Positions 30,001-38,036 of a stretch of 64,000 nt of DNA are shown piece by piece. The first letter of the stretch is position 1; each line of letters opens with the position of its first letter. The stretch is taken from positions 177,568-241,567 of the forward strand of contig CAYNOT010000004.1 of NCBI GenBank assembly GCA_964398945.1. The letters run 5' to 3'. A program made the translations under genes and the position numbers. The notes beneath the pieces are model-generated. The model was not told the origin of the DNA, made no database searches, and worked only from the letters and a program-made list of their open reading frames with translations. The stretch is from JBGTGG01 sp964398945. GTDB lineage: Bacteria > Bacteroidota > Bacteroidia > Cytophagales > Cyclobacteriaceae.

Positions 30001-30183
30001 AGGTTTGATGCACTTACACAAATGCGTGTATATGTTCAAGCACAGAACCTGTTCACATTCACCAAGTACAATGGAATGGATCCCGAGATTGGATATGGTA
30101 CCCAGGGGTGGGTTTCAGGGATTGATTTAGGGTATTACCCACGGCCTACCATTTTAATGGCGGGTGTTAATCTTAAATTCTAA
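27031..30183 (+). CDS. SusC-type TonB-dependent glycan transporter
   Basis: This 1050-residue outer-membrane receptor has a signal peptide (LALLFLSAQNLFAQ). A CarboxypepD_reg-like domain follows (ITGTLKDATGSSIPGVSIIIKGT), then a TonB box region (EEVVVVGYGEQKKKLVTGA). The plug is about 130-235 (RGLGTIGNAGPLYVIDGI, SAAIYGAQAANGVILVTT). The 22-strand-type barrel ends MAGVNLKF. It is followed after 19 bases by the SusD partner. With SusD it would import large oligosaccharides, here probably xyloglucan fragments, using TonB energy. Confidence 0.95.
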   Translation: MKKVYQRFFIVSLALLFLSAQNLFAQERSVITGTLKDATGSSIPGVSIIIKGTNRGASSDADGKFTLQAAPGDVLVISIIGYKSLEQPVGNQTTFEIVLEDDITSLEEVVVVGYGEQKKKLVTGANVQVTGETLQKQNQLNPLQALQGQAAGVNISSTSGQPGSGMKVTIRGLGTIGNAGPLYVIDGIIGGDISILNPNDIVSVDVLKDAASAAIYGAQAANGVILVTTRMGSKGKAQVTFDAYTGIQNVNRKVDLLNAEEYKVIMNEQALNSGSAPIDFATKGELANTSWMDHMFRDNARTSNYSLGINGGSESSIYSISLSYIDQEGIVGGKNVSYYERYGFRTNTEHKLYKDVLKVGQHLNFTYVMNNGINVGNQYNNTMRGAFMTSPLSPVYSDNNIFDSPFNDTSGSLWYPGDGNPYGNMMTNSNNANNGQNLFADMFAELQPINGLKIRSVLGLNYYASEYRSYSPLYQLSSFAYNTDHTTTNQSMSKGHTIIFTNTATYDFTIAEQHILSAMVGMESQQFQGTYLSGSNWNLLSQFDDFSHAYLSNTTGMAHLDDNGNVIETRTVGGGPNNIYRRASYFGRLSYNFQEKYLLNATFRADGSSKFAKGNRWGYFPSFSAGWILSYEDFMQNSGAFNWLDFFKLRASWGQVGNQNIADFQFAAPINTSTNFNGDNPAAFYTFGTNGMNVPGAYPSRLSNPNVKWETSIQTNIGFDAKLMNNRLDVTVDYYVKTSKDWLVTSPILATAGAQPPVINGGSVKNTGIELALAWNSHVGEFNYQIGVNGAYNKNTVGEIPTDDGMIHGDLNLLYDNSGEFYRAQNGNPIGYFWGYQTAGLFQSEADITAWREAGNGILQPNVKPGDVKFVDRNGDGFITNDDKTNLGNGMPDVTLGINLSANYHGFDFSLNAYGTIGNKIVQSYRNHTNKQANYTTAILDRWTGEGTSNHMPRVTETNTNWEFSDLYVHDGSYLRIANISLGYDLSRLIRFDALTQMRVYVQAQNLFTFTKYNGMDPEIGYGTQGWVSGIDLGYYPRPTILMAGVNLKF

Positions 30184-30202
30184 TCATTAATAAAAATCGA
30201 TT

Positions 30203-31813
30203 ATGAAAAAATTAATTTATATAGCAGCGATCGGGATGTGTTTTATCATGCCTTCCTGCACAGACAGTTTTTTAGATACGGAACCGATGACCGAAGTACT
30301 GGATGGGAATTTCTACCGTACAGTAGCCGATGCTGAAATGGCATTGATCGGGTGTTACGATGGTTATCAACGGACCTCCGCTAATGGCAACACAGCATTT
30401 TATGTTGTTTCGGAAATTTTATCGGACAATACGTTTGGTGGTACTGGCCATACGGACGGCAGGGGTTATCAGATGTTGGATCGTTTCAACAAAGAACAAT
30501 CCCCTTCCGACAATGATATTTTCAACGGAACCTGGGCTGATTATTATGCGGGAATATTCAGGTGCAATATGCTGCTGAGCAGGCTGGACGGAATACCATT
30601 CGAAGAAGGGACCACAACACGTGCACGCATTGAAGGAGAGGCCAGGTTTTTGCGAGCGCTCCTGTATTTTGATTTGGTGCGCCTGTTTGAAAGGGTTCCT
30701 TTACTGACCGTACCTACTACAGACAATGTTCCGCAATCGGAACCAGCCGAAACATATCAGTTGATTGTCGATGATTTGAAATTTGCAGCCGCCAATATTC
30801 CTGCGAATGCCTATCCGAAAGCCAATGCTGCAACAAACGATGGTCGCGTAACACCCCATGCTGCCAAAGCATTGTTGGCGCGCGCGTATTTGTTTTATAC
30901 CGGTTATTATGGTGCGAATGATCTAGGAATTACCAGTGCAGAAGTATTGGCCGGATTGGAAGAGGTAATCAACAGCAATGAGTTCGCGTTGGTTCAGGAT
31001 TTTAAATCATTGTGGCCGGCTGCCAGTTATGTACCTGCTGCAAACAATACATTGGACCGTAGTGGCTATGCAGGCAAGGGCAATATCGAAACGGTGTTTG
31101 CACAGAAGTTTAACAACACACAAGACTATAACGGTAACGTGGATGGGAATCGTTGGCTGGTGTTGATGGGATTGCGCAATACCAATAAATCGCCTTATGG
31201 CAGGGGATGGGGCGCGTGTAGTGTCAACCCACGCCTGGTGTCTGAATTTTCAAACAGCGATGATCGTAAAGTTGCTTCCATTATCGATATAGAAGGAGAA
31301 GGGATAACCGATTTCGATCTTGGTGATCAACGTGAATACACCGGGTATGCAACCAAAAAGTATACGCCAACCGCATTGCCGGATGGAAGCTCCAACACAG
31401 GAGGCGGAAACGATTTTCAGATTTCACAAGACCAGGATTTTGTTGTGGTCCGGTATGCCGATGTGTTGTTGATGGCGGCTGAGTTGGGATCACCAAATGC
31501 ACAAATGTATTATGACCAGGTACGCACACGTTCAGGTTTGACTGCCCGAGCGGTGTCTGCGGCTAACATTCTGGAAGAACGAAAGTTTGAATTTGCTTTT
31601 GAGGGTATCCGGTATTGGGATTTGCTTCGGCAGGGTTTGTCAACAGCTGCTGCCAGGATTGCACAAACGCAAGATGTGCTAAGCGGTGGGGCAGATGATG
31701 AAGTCGTGATAGCAGAATCGGATATTTTGAATACGCGCGGGTTCATGCAAATCCCCAACACACAGATCACAAGGGCCAACGGTGTATTGCAACAAAACCA
31801 AGGGTGGAATTAA
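30203..31813 (+). CDS. SusD/RagB-type surface glycan-binding lipoprotein
   Basis: This 536-residue lipoprotein (lipobox MPSC, about residue 19) has the SusD fold of TPR helices: FLDTEPMTEVLDGNFYRT at the start, RIEGEARFLRALLYFDLVRLFE in the middle, and ILEERKFEFAFEGIRYWDLLRQG near the end. It is the lid and first binding protein of the SusC pore next to it. Its ligand is inferred to be xyloglucan oligosaccharide from the locus. Confidence 0.95.
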   Translation: MKKLIYIAAIGMCFIMPSCTDSFLDTEPMTEVLDGNFYRTVADAEMALIGCYDGYQRTSANGNTAFYVVSEILSDNTFGGTGHTDGRGYQMLDRFNKEQSPSDNDIFNGTWADYYAGIFRCNMLLSRLDGIPFEEGTTTRARIEGEARFLRALLYFDLVRLFERVPLLTVPTTDNVPQSEPAETYQLIVDDLKFAAANIPANAYPKANAATNDGRVTPHAAKALLARAYLFYTGYYGANDLGITSAEVLAGLEEVINSNEFALVQDFKSLWPAASYVPAANNTLDRSGYAGKGNIETVFAQKFNNTQDYNGNVDGNRWLVLMGLRNTNKSPYGRGWGACSVNPRLVSEFSNSDDRKVASIIDIEGEGITDFDLGDQREYTGYATKKYTPTALPDGSSNTGGGNDFQISQDQDFVVVRYADVLLMAAELGSPNAQMYYDQVRTRSGLTARAVSAANILEERKFEFAFEGIRYWDLLRQGLSTAAARIAQTQDVLSGGADDEVVIAESDILNTRGFMQIPNTQITRANGVLQQNQGWN

Positions 31814-31831
31814 CTTATAAAACTTAAAGTT

Positions 31832-33739
31832 ATGAACAAGACAATTAAAATATTTGCCACGATTTTCTTAAGCCTCCTGGTTTGGGTTTCGTGTACGCCT
31901 GATGAATTTGAATTGGGCAAAGTGGATGTATCACCGGATGAACTGGTAGAAGGTATTGCTTTTTCAATCGAGCACGATGCAGACAATCCAAACATTGTTT
32001 ATTTGAAGAGTTTAATGAATAGCAAATACACCCCCCTTTGGAGCCATCCGCAAGGGAGAAGCCAGGCATCTGCGGTAACGTTGAAAATCCCATTTGAAGG
32101 TACCTATTCTGTACGGTTTGGGGTTCAGACACGCGGGGGCATTGTTTATGGAGAACCCGTAACGTTTACGGTTGATGATTTCTATGCACCTTTTGTTGAA
32201 GATGAACTGTGGGCGTTGCTTTCCGGTGGTGTAGGCAATGAAAAAACCTGGTACCTAGATCTGGATGCAGATGCGGTAAGCCGCTACTTCCTTGGCCCCA
32301 TGTATTTCTATGGTACGGACAATGGATGGGATGGTGATTGTATGGTGGCTGACGGGGATTGCTGGAACTGGGACCCTGATTATGCAGGTAACTCGTGGCT
32401 AATGACGGCAGCCGATTTTGGTTCGATGACGTTTGATTTGAAAGGTGGGGCAAACGTTTCGGTAGAACACTTAACAATTCCAGGACGCGGTACTGAAACA
32501 GGGACCTACATGATCGATGCAGATGCAAAGACGATGCGCCTTACCGATGCAAGCCCCTTGCATGATACGGGTCGCGATGGGCAAGTAGTTGATTGGGGGG
32601 ATATCCGGATCATTTCACTAACAGAAAATTATATGCAGCTTGCTGTACTTCGCGATCAGGCATTATCGGGTGAAGGGCCAGCGTTGTTTGTATACAATTA
32701 CATTAGCAAAGACTACCGCGACAACTGGGTACCGGGTGATGATGTTGAACCTGAACCTCCTTATACTGGGGATGGCAATACGGATTTAACAACCTCAACT
32801 ACAACGCAAAAGAAGTGGGCACTATCCCTTAATACCCCTTACAATTGGACCGGACTGGATGGGGCATTTTTGAATGCATGGAATAGTCCCGCTGATTATA
32901 CAGCAACCGGATGGGCCCCGTATGATGCAGGATTGATTGCCAATGTTTCATTATCACTTGATAAGACCGGAACGAATGCAGGTAATTATGAATTTACAGA
33001 TGGAACGGGGAGTGTAATTAGTGGCACCTATACTGTTAATGCAAGCAATAATGTTGTGTTTGATAAAGCGATTTCGTTTGCAATATCAGATTGGGTGAGC
33101 CTGGCAACAACCGATGAGCATGCGCTTCGTATTATCCGCACGGATGTCGATGCTTTTGGAAATATATCAAAACTTTGGTTGGGTAAAAGGGATCCAACTA
33201 AACCTGAATATCAAGTGTTTGGTTTCGAACCTGTTGCTTCGGGACCAACAGATCCGATGGGGGCATGGAAGACAGCACTCGTGGGAAAAACATTTGAGCA
33301 CAATACAAACTACTTTGCTGATTGGGTAACATTGGATTGGACAGGGGGTTGGACCGGTAATGGAAGTGCTTTATTTACAACTCCAGATTTTGATTCACAA
33401 GGTTGGTTTTGGAACCAAACTGTACACGATGCGGCCAAAGCTTCTTCCATTTCTTTCTTCCTTGATAATGGAAACATTAAAGCCAATGCGGTTGACAACG
33501 GTGTTGCCAGGAACGGAATTTCGGTAACCGTTGATACGGATGACGAAACACTAACTTTTTCGGAAGCCCCGTTCACCTATTCCTGGTTATTTACGGATAA
33601 TGCAGGAGGAGTTGGTCCGTGGCTGGTGGGCAAGCGCGATGGTGCCAACCTTGGGAATATAAGTACCAAAGGATTGTATCTGGGTTTTGTGAGTGGTGCC
33701 AACGAGATCACGCAACTGCATTTTGTAATAAAAAATTAA
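31832..33739 (+). CDS. Surface glycan-binding lipoprotein with three related modules
   Basis: This 635-residue lipoprotein (lipobox VWVSC, Cys about 21) is in the SGBP position after susD. An N-terminal Ig/PKD-like domain (about 22-110) is followed by three beta-rich modules at about 115-290, 320-470 and 475-630. They share motifs: K(T)W near the module start, then an aromatic WxGDC/WNW or GWTGN region, and the ends LWLGKRDP and WLVGKRDG in modules two and three. Exposed Trp and Tyr in each module suit glycan binding. No catalytic domain is recognised. By position it parallels SGBP-B of the Bacteroides ovatus xyloglucan locus, though I see no close sequence match. Confidence 0.7.
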   Translation: MNKTIKIFATIFLSLLVWVSCTPDEFELGKVDVSPDELVEGIAFSIEHDADNPNIVYLKSLMNSKYTPLWSHPQGRSQASAVTLKIPFEGTYSVRFGVQTRGGIVYGEPVTFTVDDFYAPFVEDELWALLSGGVGNEKTWYLDLDADAVSRYFLGPMYFYGTDNGWDGDCMVADGDCWNWDPDYAGNSWLMTAADFGSMTFDLKGGANVSVEHLTIPGRGTETGTYMIDADAKTMRLTDASPLHDTGRDGQVVDWGDIRIISLTENYMQLAVLRDQALSGEGPALFVYNYISKDYRDNWVPGDDVEPEPPYTGDGNTDLTTSTTTQKKWALSLNTPYNWTGLDGAFLNAWNSPADYTATGWAPYDAGLIANVSLSLDKTGTNAGNYEFTDGTGSVISGTYTVNASNNVVFDKAISFAISDWVSLATTDEHALRIIRTDVDAFGNISKLWLGKRDPTKPEYQVFGFEPVASGPTDPMGAWKTALVGKTFEHNTNYFADWVTLDWTGGWTGNGSALFTTPDFDSQGWFWNQTVHDAAKASSISFFLDNGNIKANAVDNGVARNGISVTVDTDDETLTFSEAPFTYSWLFTDNAGGVGPWLVGKRDGANLGNISTKGLYLGFVSGANEITQLHFVIKN

Positions 33740-33785
33740 ACTGCAATACGCAGTATTTAAGTATTGGTTAATGGTTAAAAAAGTT

Positions 33786-33822
33786 CCACGTTGCATGTAA
33801 ACCATGTTAACGTGGGCTTTTT
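33786..33822 (+). terminator. Hairpin with T run between the SGBP and GH5 genes
   Basis: Stem arms CCACGTT and AACGTGG enclose a partly paired loop (CATG/CATG), followed by GC and TTTTT. The hairpin sits in the only large gap (106 bases) of the sugar-binding part of the operon. It may act as a leaky terminator or mRNA-stabilising hairpin, making the SusC/SusD/SGBP message more abundant than the enzyme genes. Confidence 0.65.
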
Positions 33823-33845
33823 CGTACTTTATTCAAAATAAGATA

Positions 33846-35564
33846 ATGGACAACTTGAAATTTTTTCTGTTTAGTGCCTTTTGTTTGATAGTATTAGGAT
33901 TGGTTGGTAGTTCGTGTGCAAACGATGAGCCACCATCCCCCGAACTCACCCTTTCAACAAAGGTACTTTCATTTTCAAATTCCGGTGAAGCAAAATTTTT
34001 CCACATCAAAGCCAACCAGGGTTGGGAAGTTACCAGTTCTGATACCTGGCTTTCGTTGTCACCAGCTTCGGGCAACGCTGGAACAATAAAGATTGATGCA
34101 ATTGCAACAACAAACCCAACAACATCCGGACGCACAGCAATAATCACCGCAAAGGTTGGTGCGCTTACCAAAACCATTTCGGTTGCGCAAGGTGCATCGA
34201 GTACCCTCACCGTTGATCAAAATGAATTTGATGTGGATACAGATGGGGATGAGATTGCAATCACAGTTCAAAGTTCAGGAACGTATGCTGTTTCCATTGA
34301 TGTAGATTGGATTGAACCCCTATCAGGAAGTGGGACATCAACACCAACATTTAAGGTTATTGCAAACCCGTCACTGTTTACACGTGAAGGGATTATTAAG
34401 TTCACATTAAATGATCTTACACAAGAAGTAACCATTGCTCAAACCGGCAATGCCCTCACCATTCCTGCTGACAATAGCGGCATGAACGACAACGCCATCA
34501 CACTGGCACCAAAAATGGGAATCGGATGGAACCTGGGGAACACCCTTGAAGCCACCAGTACGATTAATGAAAATGGTGTAAGCACCGCCAGTGAAACGGC
34601 ATGGGGCAATCCAAAAGCAAGCCAGGCATTGATCGATGCTGTGAAGGCAGCCGGCTTTAATACGGTGCGTATTCCATGCGCCTGGAATGGATACATTGAA
34701 GACCACTCCACCTACAAAATCAAAGACGCGTGGTTAACACGCGTAAAGGAAGTTGTGGATTATTGTGTTGCGAACAATATGTACGCGATTATCAACATCC
34801 ACTGGGATGGTGGTTGGCTGGAAGAGCACCCCTTGTATTCCCATCAGGTGGAAGTAAATAAAAAGCAAAAAGCACTGTGGGAACAAATTGCAGTGGCCTT
34901 TCGAAATTACGATGAACATTTATTGTTCGCAGGGACCAATGAAGTACATGCAAATTATGGAACACCTACTACTGAAAACATTGTGGTGCAGGAATCCTAT
35001 AATCAAACATTTGTGGATGCGGTGCGCTCAACGGGTGGAAAAAACACCTATCGCAACTTGATTGTGCAAGGCTATAATACCAATATTGAATTCACAGACA
35101 CATACATGACGATGCCAACGGACCCAACCAATGACCGTTTGATGGCGGAAGTCCACTATTATGATCCGTATGATTTCACACTGGATATTACCAGCAACAA
35201 GTATTATTGGGGAGCGGAGTTTGCCGGCCTTGGCAATACGTCAACTTGGGGCCAGGAAGACCGGGCAGATAGTGAGTTTGCAAAAATGAAAACGAAGTTT
35301 GTCGATAACAATATCCCGGTGATACTCGGTGAGTATGCAGCAACGTTGCGCGCCACATTAACGGGGCAAACGTATCTCAACCATATTGCTTCCCGCAACA
35401 ATTACCTGCACTACGTGACAAAAGCAGCGCTCGAAAATGGATTGGTACCGGTTTATTGGGATAACGGTGGAACAGGCAATAATGCCTCCGGGTTATTTAA
35501 CCGCACAACGGCAACGCCTTTTCATGCCGATGCAATTGAGGCAATTATATCCGCTAAAGAGTAG
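33846..35564 (+). CDS. GH5 endo-glucanase (probable xyloglucanase) with two BACON domains
   Basis: This 572-residue lipoprotein (lipobox VGSSC) has two BACON-type Ig modules at about 35-125 and 126-212. A GH5 catalytic domain starts near residue 220 (KMGIGWNLGNTLEA). Acid/base E366 is in AGTNEVHA and nucleophile E496 is in VILGEYAA. The subfamily-4-like start and the BACON module match the known endo-xyloglucanase layout of Bacteroidota (BoGH5A type). It would cut the glucan backbone at the cell surface. The ATG at 33846 gives a correct lipoprotein signal; an upstream ATG at 33804 falls in the hairpin. Cellulase or mannanase activity cannot be ruled out. Confidence 0.87.
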   Translation: MDNLKFFLFSAFCLIVLGLVGSSCANDEPPSPELTLSTKVLSFSNSGEAKFFHIKANQGWEVTSSDTWLSLSPASGNAGTIKIDAIATTNPTTSGRTAIITAKVGALTKTISVAQGASSTLTVDQNEFDVDTDGDEIAITVQSSGTYAVSIDVDWIEPLSGSGTSTPTFKVIANPSLFTREGIIKFTLNDLTQEVTIAQTGNALTIPADNSGMNDNAITLAPKMGIGWNLGNTLEATSTINENGVSTASETAWGNPKASQALIDAVKAAGFNTVRIPCAWNGYIEDHSTYKIKDAWLTRVKEVVDYCVANNMYAIINIHWDGGWLEEHPLYSHQVEVNKKQKALWEQIAVAFRNYDEHLLFAGTNEVHANYGTPTTENIVVQESYNQTFVDAVRSTGGKNTYRNLIVQGYNTNIEFTDTYMTMPTDPTNDRLMAEVHYYDPYDFTLDITSNKYYWGAEFAGLGNTSTWGQEDRADSEFAKMKTKFVDNNIPVILGEYAATLRATLTGQTYLNHIASRNNYLHYVTKAALENGLVPVYWDNGGTGNNASGLFNRTTATPFHADAIEAIISAKE

Positions 35565-35567
35565 TTC

Positions 35568-38012
35568 ATGAAGGTTAGGTATCCACTGAATTTTGTTGTT
35601 GCTGTTGCGTTTGTTTTTAATGCTTGCAACAACCAACCTGTCAACATTCGAAATGTAGATTCCTTTAATGAACAGTGGCGATTTTCGCTTACCGCGGATT
35701 CCACTGCCATTCAACCTTCCTTTTCGGATGATGGCTGGCGCGAATTAAATGTTCCGCATGATTGGAGCATTGAAGGAACATTTGATGAAAAAAATCCTGC
35801 TACAGTTGGAGGAGGAGCGTTGCCGGGCGGAATTGGCTGGTATCGTAAATCTTTTGTAGTGCCGGAAGGATATTCAGGTAAACATGTCTTCATCGAATTT
35901 GATGGTGTGTATCGCAACAGTGATGTATGGTTGAACGGGAAACACCTGGGCTACCGCCCCAATGGATATATCTCTTTCCGCTATGAGCTTACATCTGATT
36001 TGCTTTTTGATGGAAAAGAAAATGTATTAGTAGTAAAAGTTGATAATTCAAAACAACCCAACTCACGCTGGTATTCCGGTTCGGGAATTTACAGGAATGT
36101 CCGGTTGGTTGCCGTTGATCCCGTTCATGTTGATCAGTGGGGCACGTACATTACAACTCCAACAGTATCGAATGAAACAGCCTCTGTCCAACTCAATACT
36201 TCTGTTCAGAATAAAAATAAGGAACGTAAGAAAGCAATAGTCAAAACTAAATTGCTCGATCCGGAAGGAACTGTGGTTGCGGAAGCTGTATCTGCGGAAG
36301 CAGAAATAGCAGCAACGTCAGGAACAGAAATAGTTCAAAAGTTTACAGTGCCATCACCTGCATTGTGGTCTGTGGAAACACCAAACCTTTACAAAGCAGT
36401 TACTGAAATCCTTGTTGATAATAAAGTTGTGGATATATACGAAACGACTTTTGGTATCCGCTATTTTAATTTTGATGTTAACAAAGGTTTTTCATTGAAT
36501 GGCAAGCCAACAAAAATACTTGGGGTGTGCTTGCATCATGATTTGGGTGCATTGGGAGCTGCCATTAACACGCGCGCAATTGAACGCCAATTGGAAATCA
36601 TGCAGGGCATGGGCGTGAATGCGATCCGTACTTCGCACAACCCACCTGCTCCTGAACTGCTCGACTTATGTGATAAAATGGGTTTGCTTGTGATGGATGA
36701 AATGTTTGATATGTGGAAGCTGAAGAAATCAGAATTTGACTACAGCCTCGATTGGGATGAATGGCACGAAAAAGATCTTACGGATTTTATTCTGCGCGAC
36801 CGCAACCATCCGAGCATTATTGCCTGGAGCATTGGCAATGAAATCATTGAGCAATACAATCGCACCGACAGTACAGGAAGTGAAATGACAAAACAACTTG
36901 CAGCAATTGTGCGTAAACTTGATCCCACACGACCCATCACCGCTGCAAACAATGATACACATCCGCACAATCGGTTAATCCAATCCGGTGCACTTGATTT
37001 GATCGGGTACAATTACCATCACGAACAGTTTGAAACTTTTCGAGAAGACCATCCCGGACAAAAATTTATAGGGGCAGAAACGACTTCTGCCCTGGCTACA
37101 CGTGGCTATTATGATATGCCTTCGGACAGCATTCGCAGGTGGCCGATAGCCTGGGACAAACCATTCACAGAAGGAAACCCGGACAATACCGTTTCAGCTT
37201 ATGATCATGTGAGCGCACCGTGGGGATCGACACACGAAGAGACCTGGAAAATAATTAAGAAGCACGATTACCTTTCCGGCATGTTCATCTGGACAGGCTT
37301 CGATTATCTTGGTGAACCAACACCATATTCATGGCCTTCGCGCAGTTCGTATTTTGGGGTAGTGGATTTGGCTGGTTTCCCGAAAGACAGCTATTATATG
37401 TACAAAAGTGAATGGACCACTGATACGGTGCTGCATATTTTTCCGCATTGGAACCTGCCTGATCGGCAGGTTAGTAAAGTGGTGGATGTTTGGGCGTATT
37501 ATAATCATGCAGATGAAGTTGAATTATTCTTGAACGATCAGTCACTTGGCGTGAAGAAGAAAGAAAACGATGACCTTCATGTTCAATGGCGGGTTCCATT
37601 CGAGCCTGGCACATTAAAGGCAATTTCCAGAAAGGCGGGCAAAGTAATTTCTGTAAAAGAAGTAAAGACCGCTGGTAAGCCTGCTCAAATTATTTTGGAA
37701 GCAGATAGAAATAGAATTGCTGCTGACGGAAATGATCTTGCTTTCATCACTGTAAAAATTGTGGACGAAGAAGGCAACATTGTTCCGGATGCTGATAATG
37801 CGTTAACGTTTTCGGTTTCGGGTGAAGGATTTCTCGTTGCACACGACAATGGTGATCCAACGAGCCATGAATCCTTTAGGGGAAATACACGAAAAGCATT
37901 TCATGGTTTGGCGCTTGGCATCGTGCAGTCAAAAGGGTCAAAAGGTAAAATCGATATCGAAGTAAAATCTGAGGGACTGGCCCCGGGTGTTATTTCAGTT
38001 TTAGTAGAATAA
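35568..38012 (+). CDS. GH2 beta-galactosidase (lipoprotein)
   Basis: This 814-residue enzyme starts 3 bases after the GH5 stop. Lipobox VFNAC (about residue 20) is followed by a sugar-binding domain (WRELNVPHDWSIEG, GGIGWYRKSF), an Ig-like domain and the TIM barrel. Acid/base E425 is in SIGNEIIEQ and nucleophile E504 is in FIGAETTSA. Substrate-site motif HNPPAPELLDLCD is present. A C-terminal DUF4982-like and Ig module follow. In this context it would remove galactose from xyloglucan side chains. Beta-glucuronidase or beta-mannosidase are possible alternatives within GH2. Confidence 0.88.
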   Translation: MKVRYPLNFVVAVAFVFNACNNQPVNIRNVDSFNEQWRFSLTADSTAIQPSFSDDGWRELNVPHDWSIEGTFDEKNPATVGGGALPGGIGWYRKSFVVPEGYSGKHVFIEFDGVYRNSDVWLNGKHLGYRPNGYISFRYELTSDLLFDGKENVLVVKVDNSKQPNSRWYSGSGIYRNVRLVAVDPVHVDQWGTYITTPTVSNETASVQLNTSVQNKNKERKKAIVKTKLLDPEGTVVAEAVSAEAEIAATSGTEIVQKFTVPSPALWSVETPNLYKAVTEILVDNKVVDIYETTFGIRYFNFDVNKGFSLNGKPTKILGVCLHHDLGALGAAINTRAIERQLEIMQGMGVNAIRTSHNPPAPELLDLCDKMGLLVMDEMFDMWKLKKSEFDYSLDWDEWHEKDLTDFILRDRNHPSIIAWSIGNEIIEQYNRTDSTGSEMTKQLAAIVRKLDPTRPITAANNDTHPHNRLIQSGALDLIGYNYHHEQFETFREDHPGQKFIGAETTSALATRGYYDMPSDSIRRWPIAWDKPFTEGNPDNTVSAYDHVSAPWGSTHEETWKIIKKHDYLSGMFIWTGFDYLGEPTPYSWPSRSSYFGVVDLAGFPKDSYYMYKSEWTTDTVLHIFPHWNLPDRQVSKVVDVWAYYNHADEVELFLNDQSLGVKKKENDDLHVQWRVPFEPGTLKAISRKAGKVISVKEVKTAGKPAQIILEADRNRIAADGNDLAFITVKIVDEEGNIVPDADNALTFSVSGEGFLVAHDNGDPTSHESFRGNTRKAFHGLALGIVQSKGSKGKIDIEVKSEGLAPGVISVLVE

Positions 38013-38036
38013 TACAATCATTAATTTGGAATTGAT

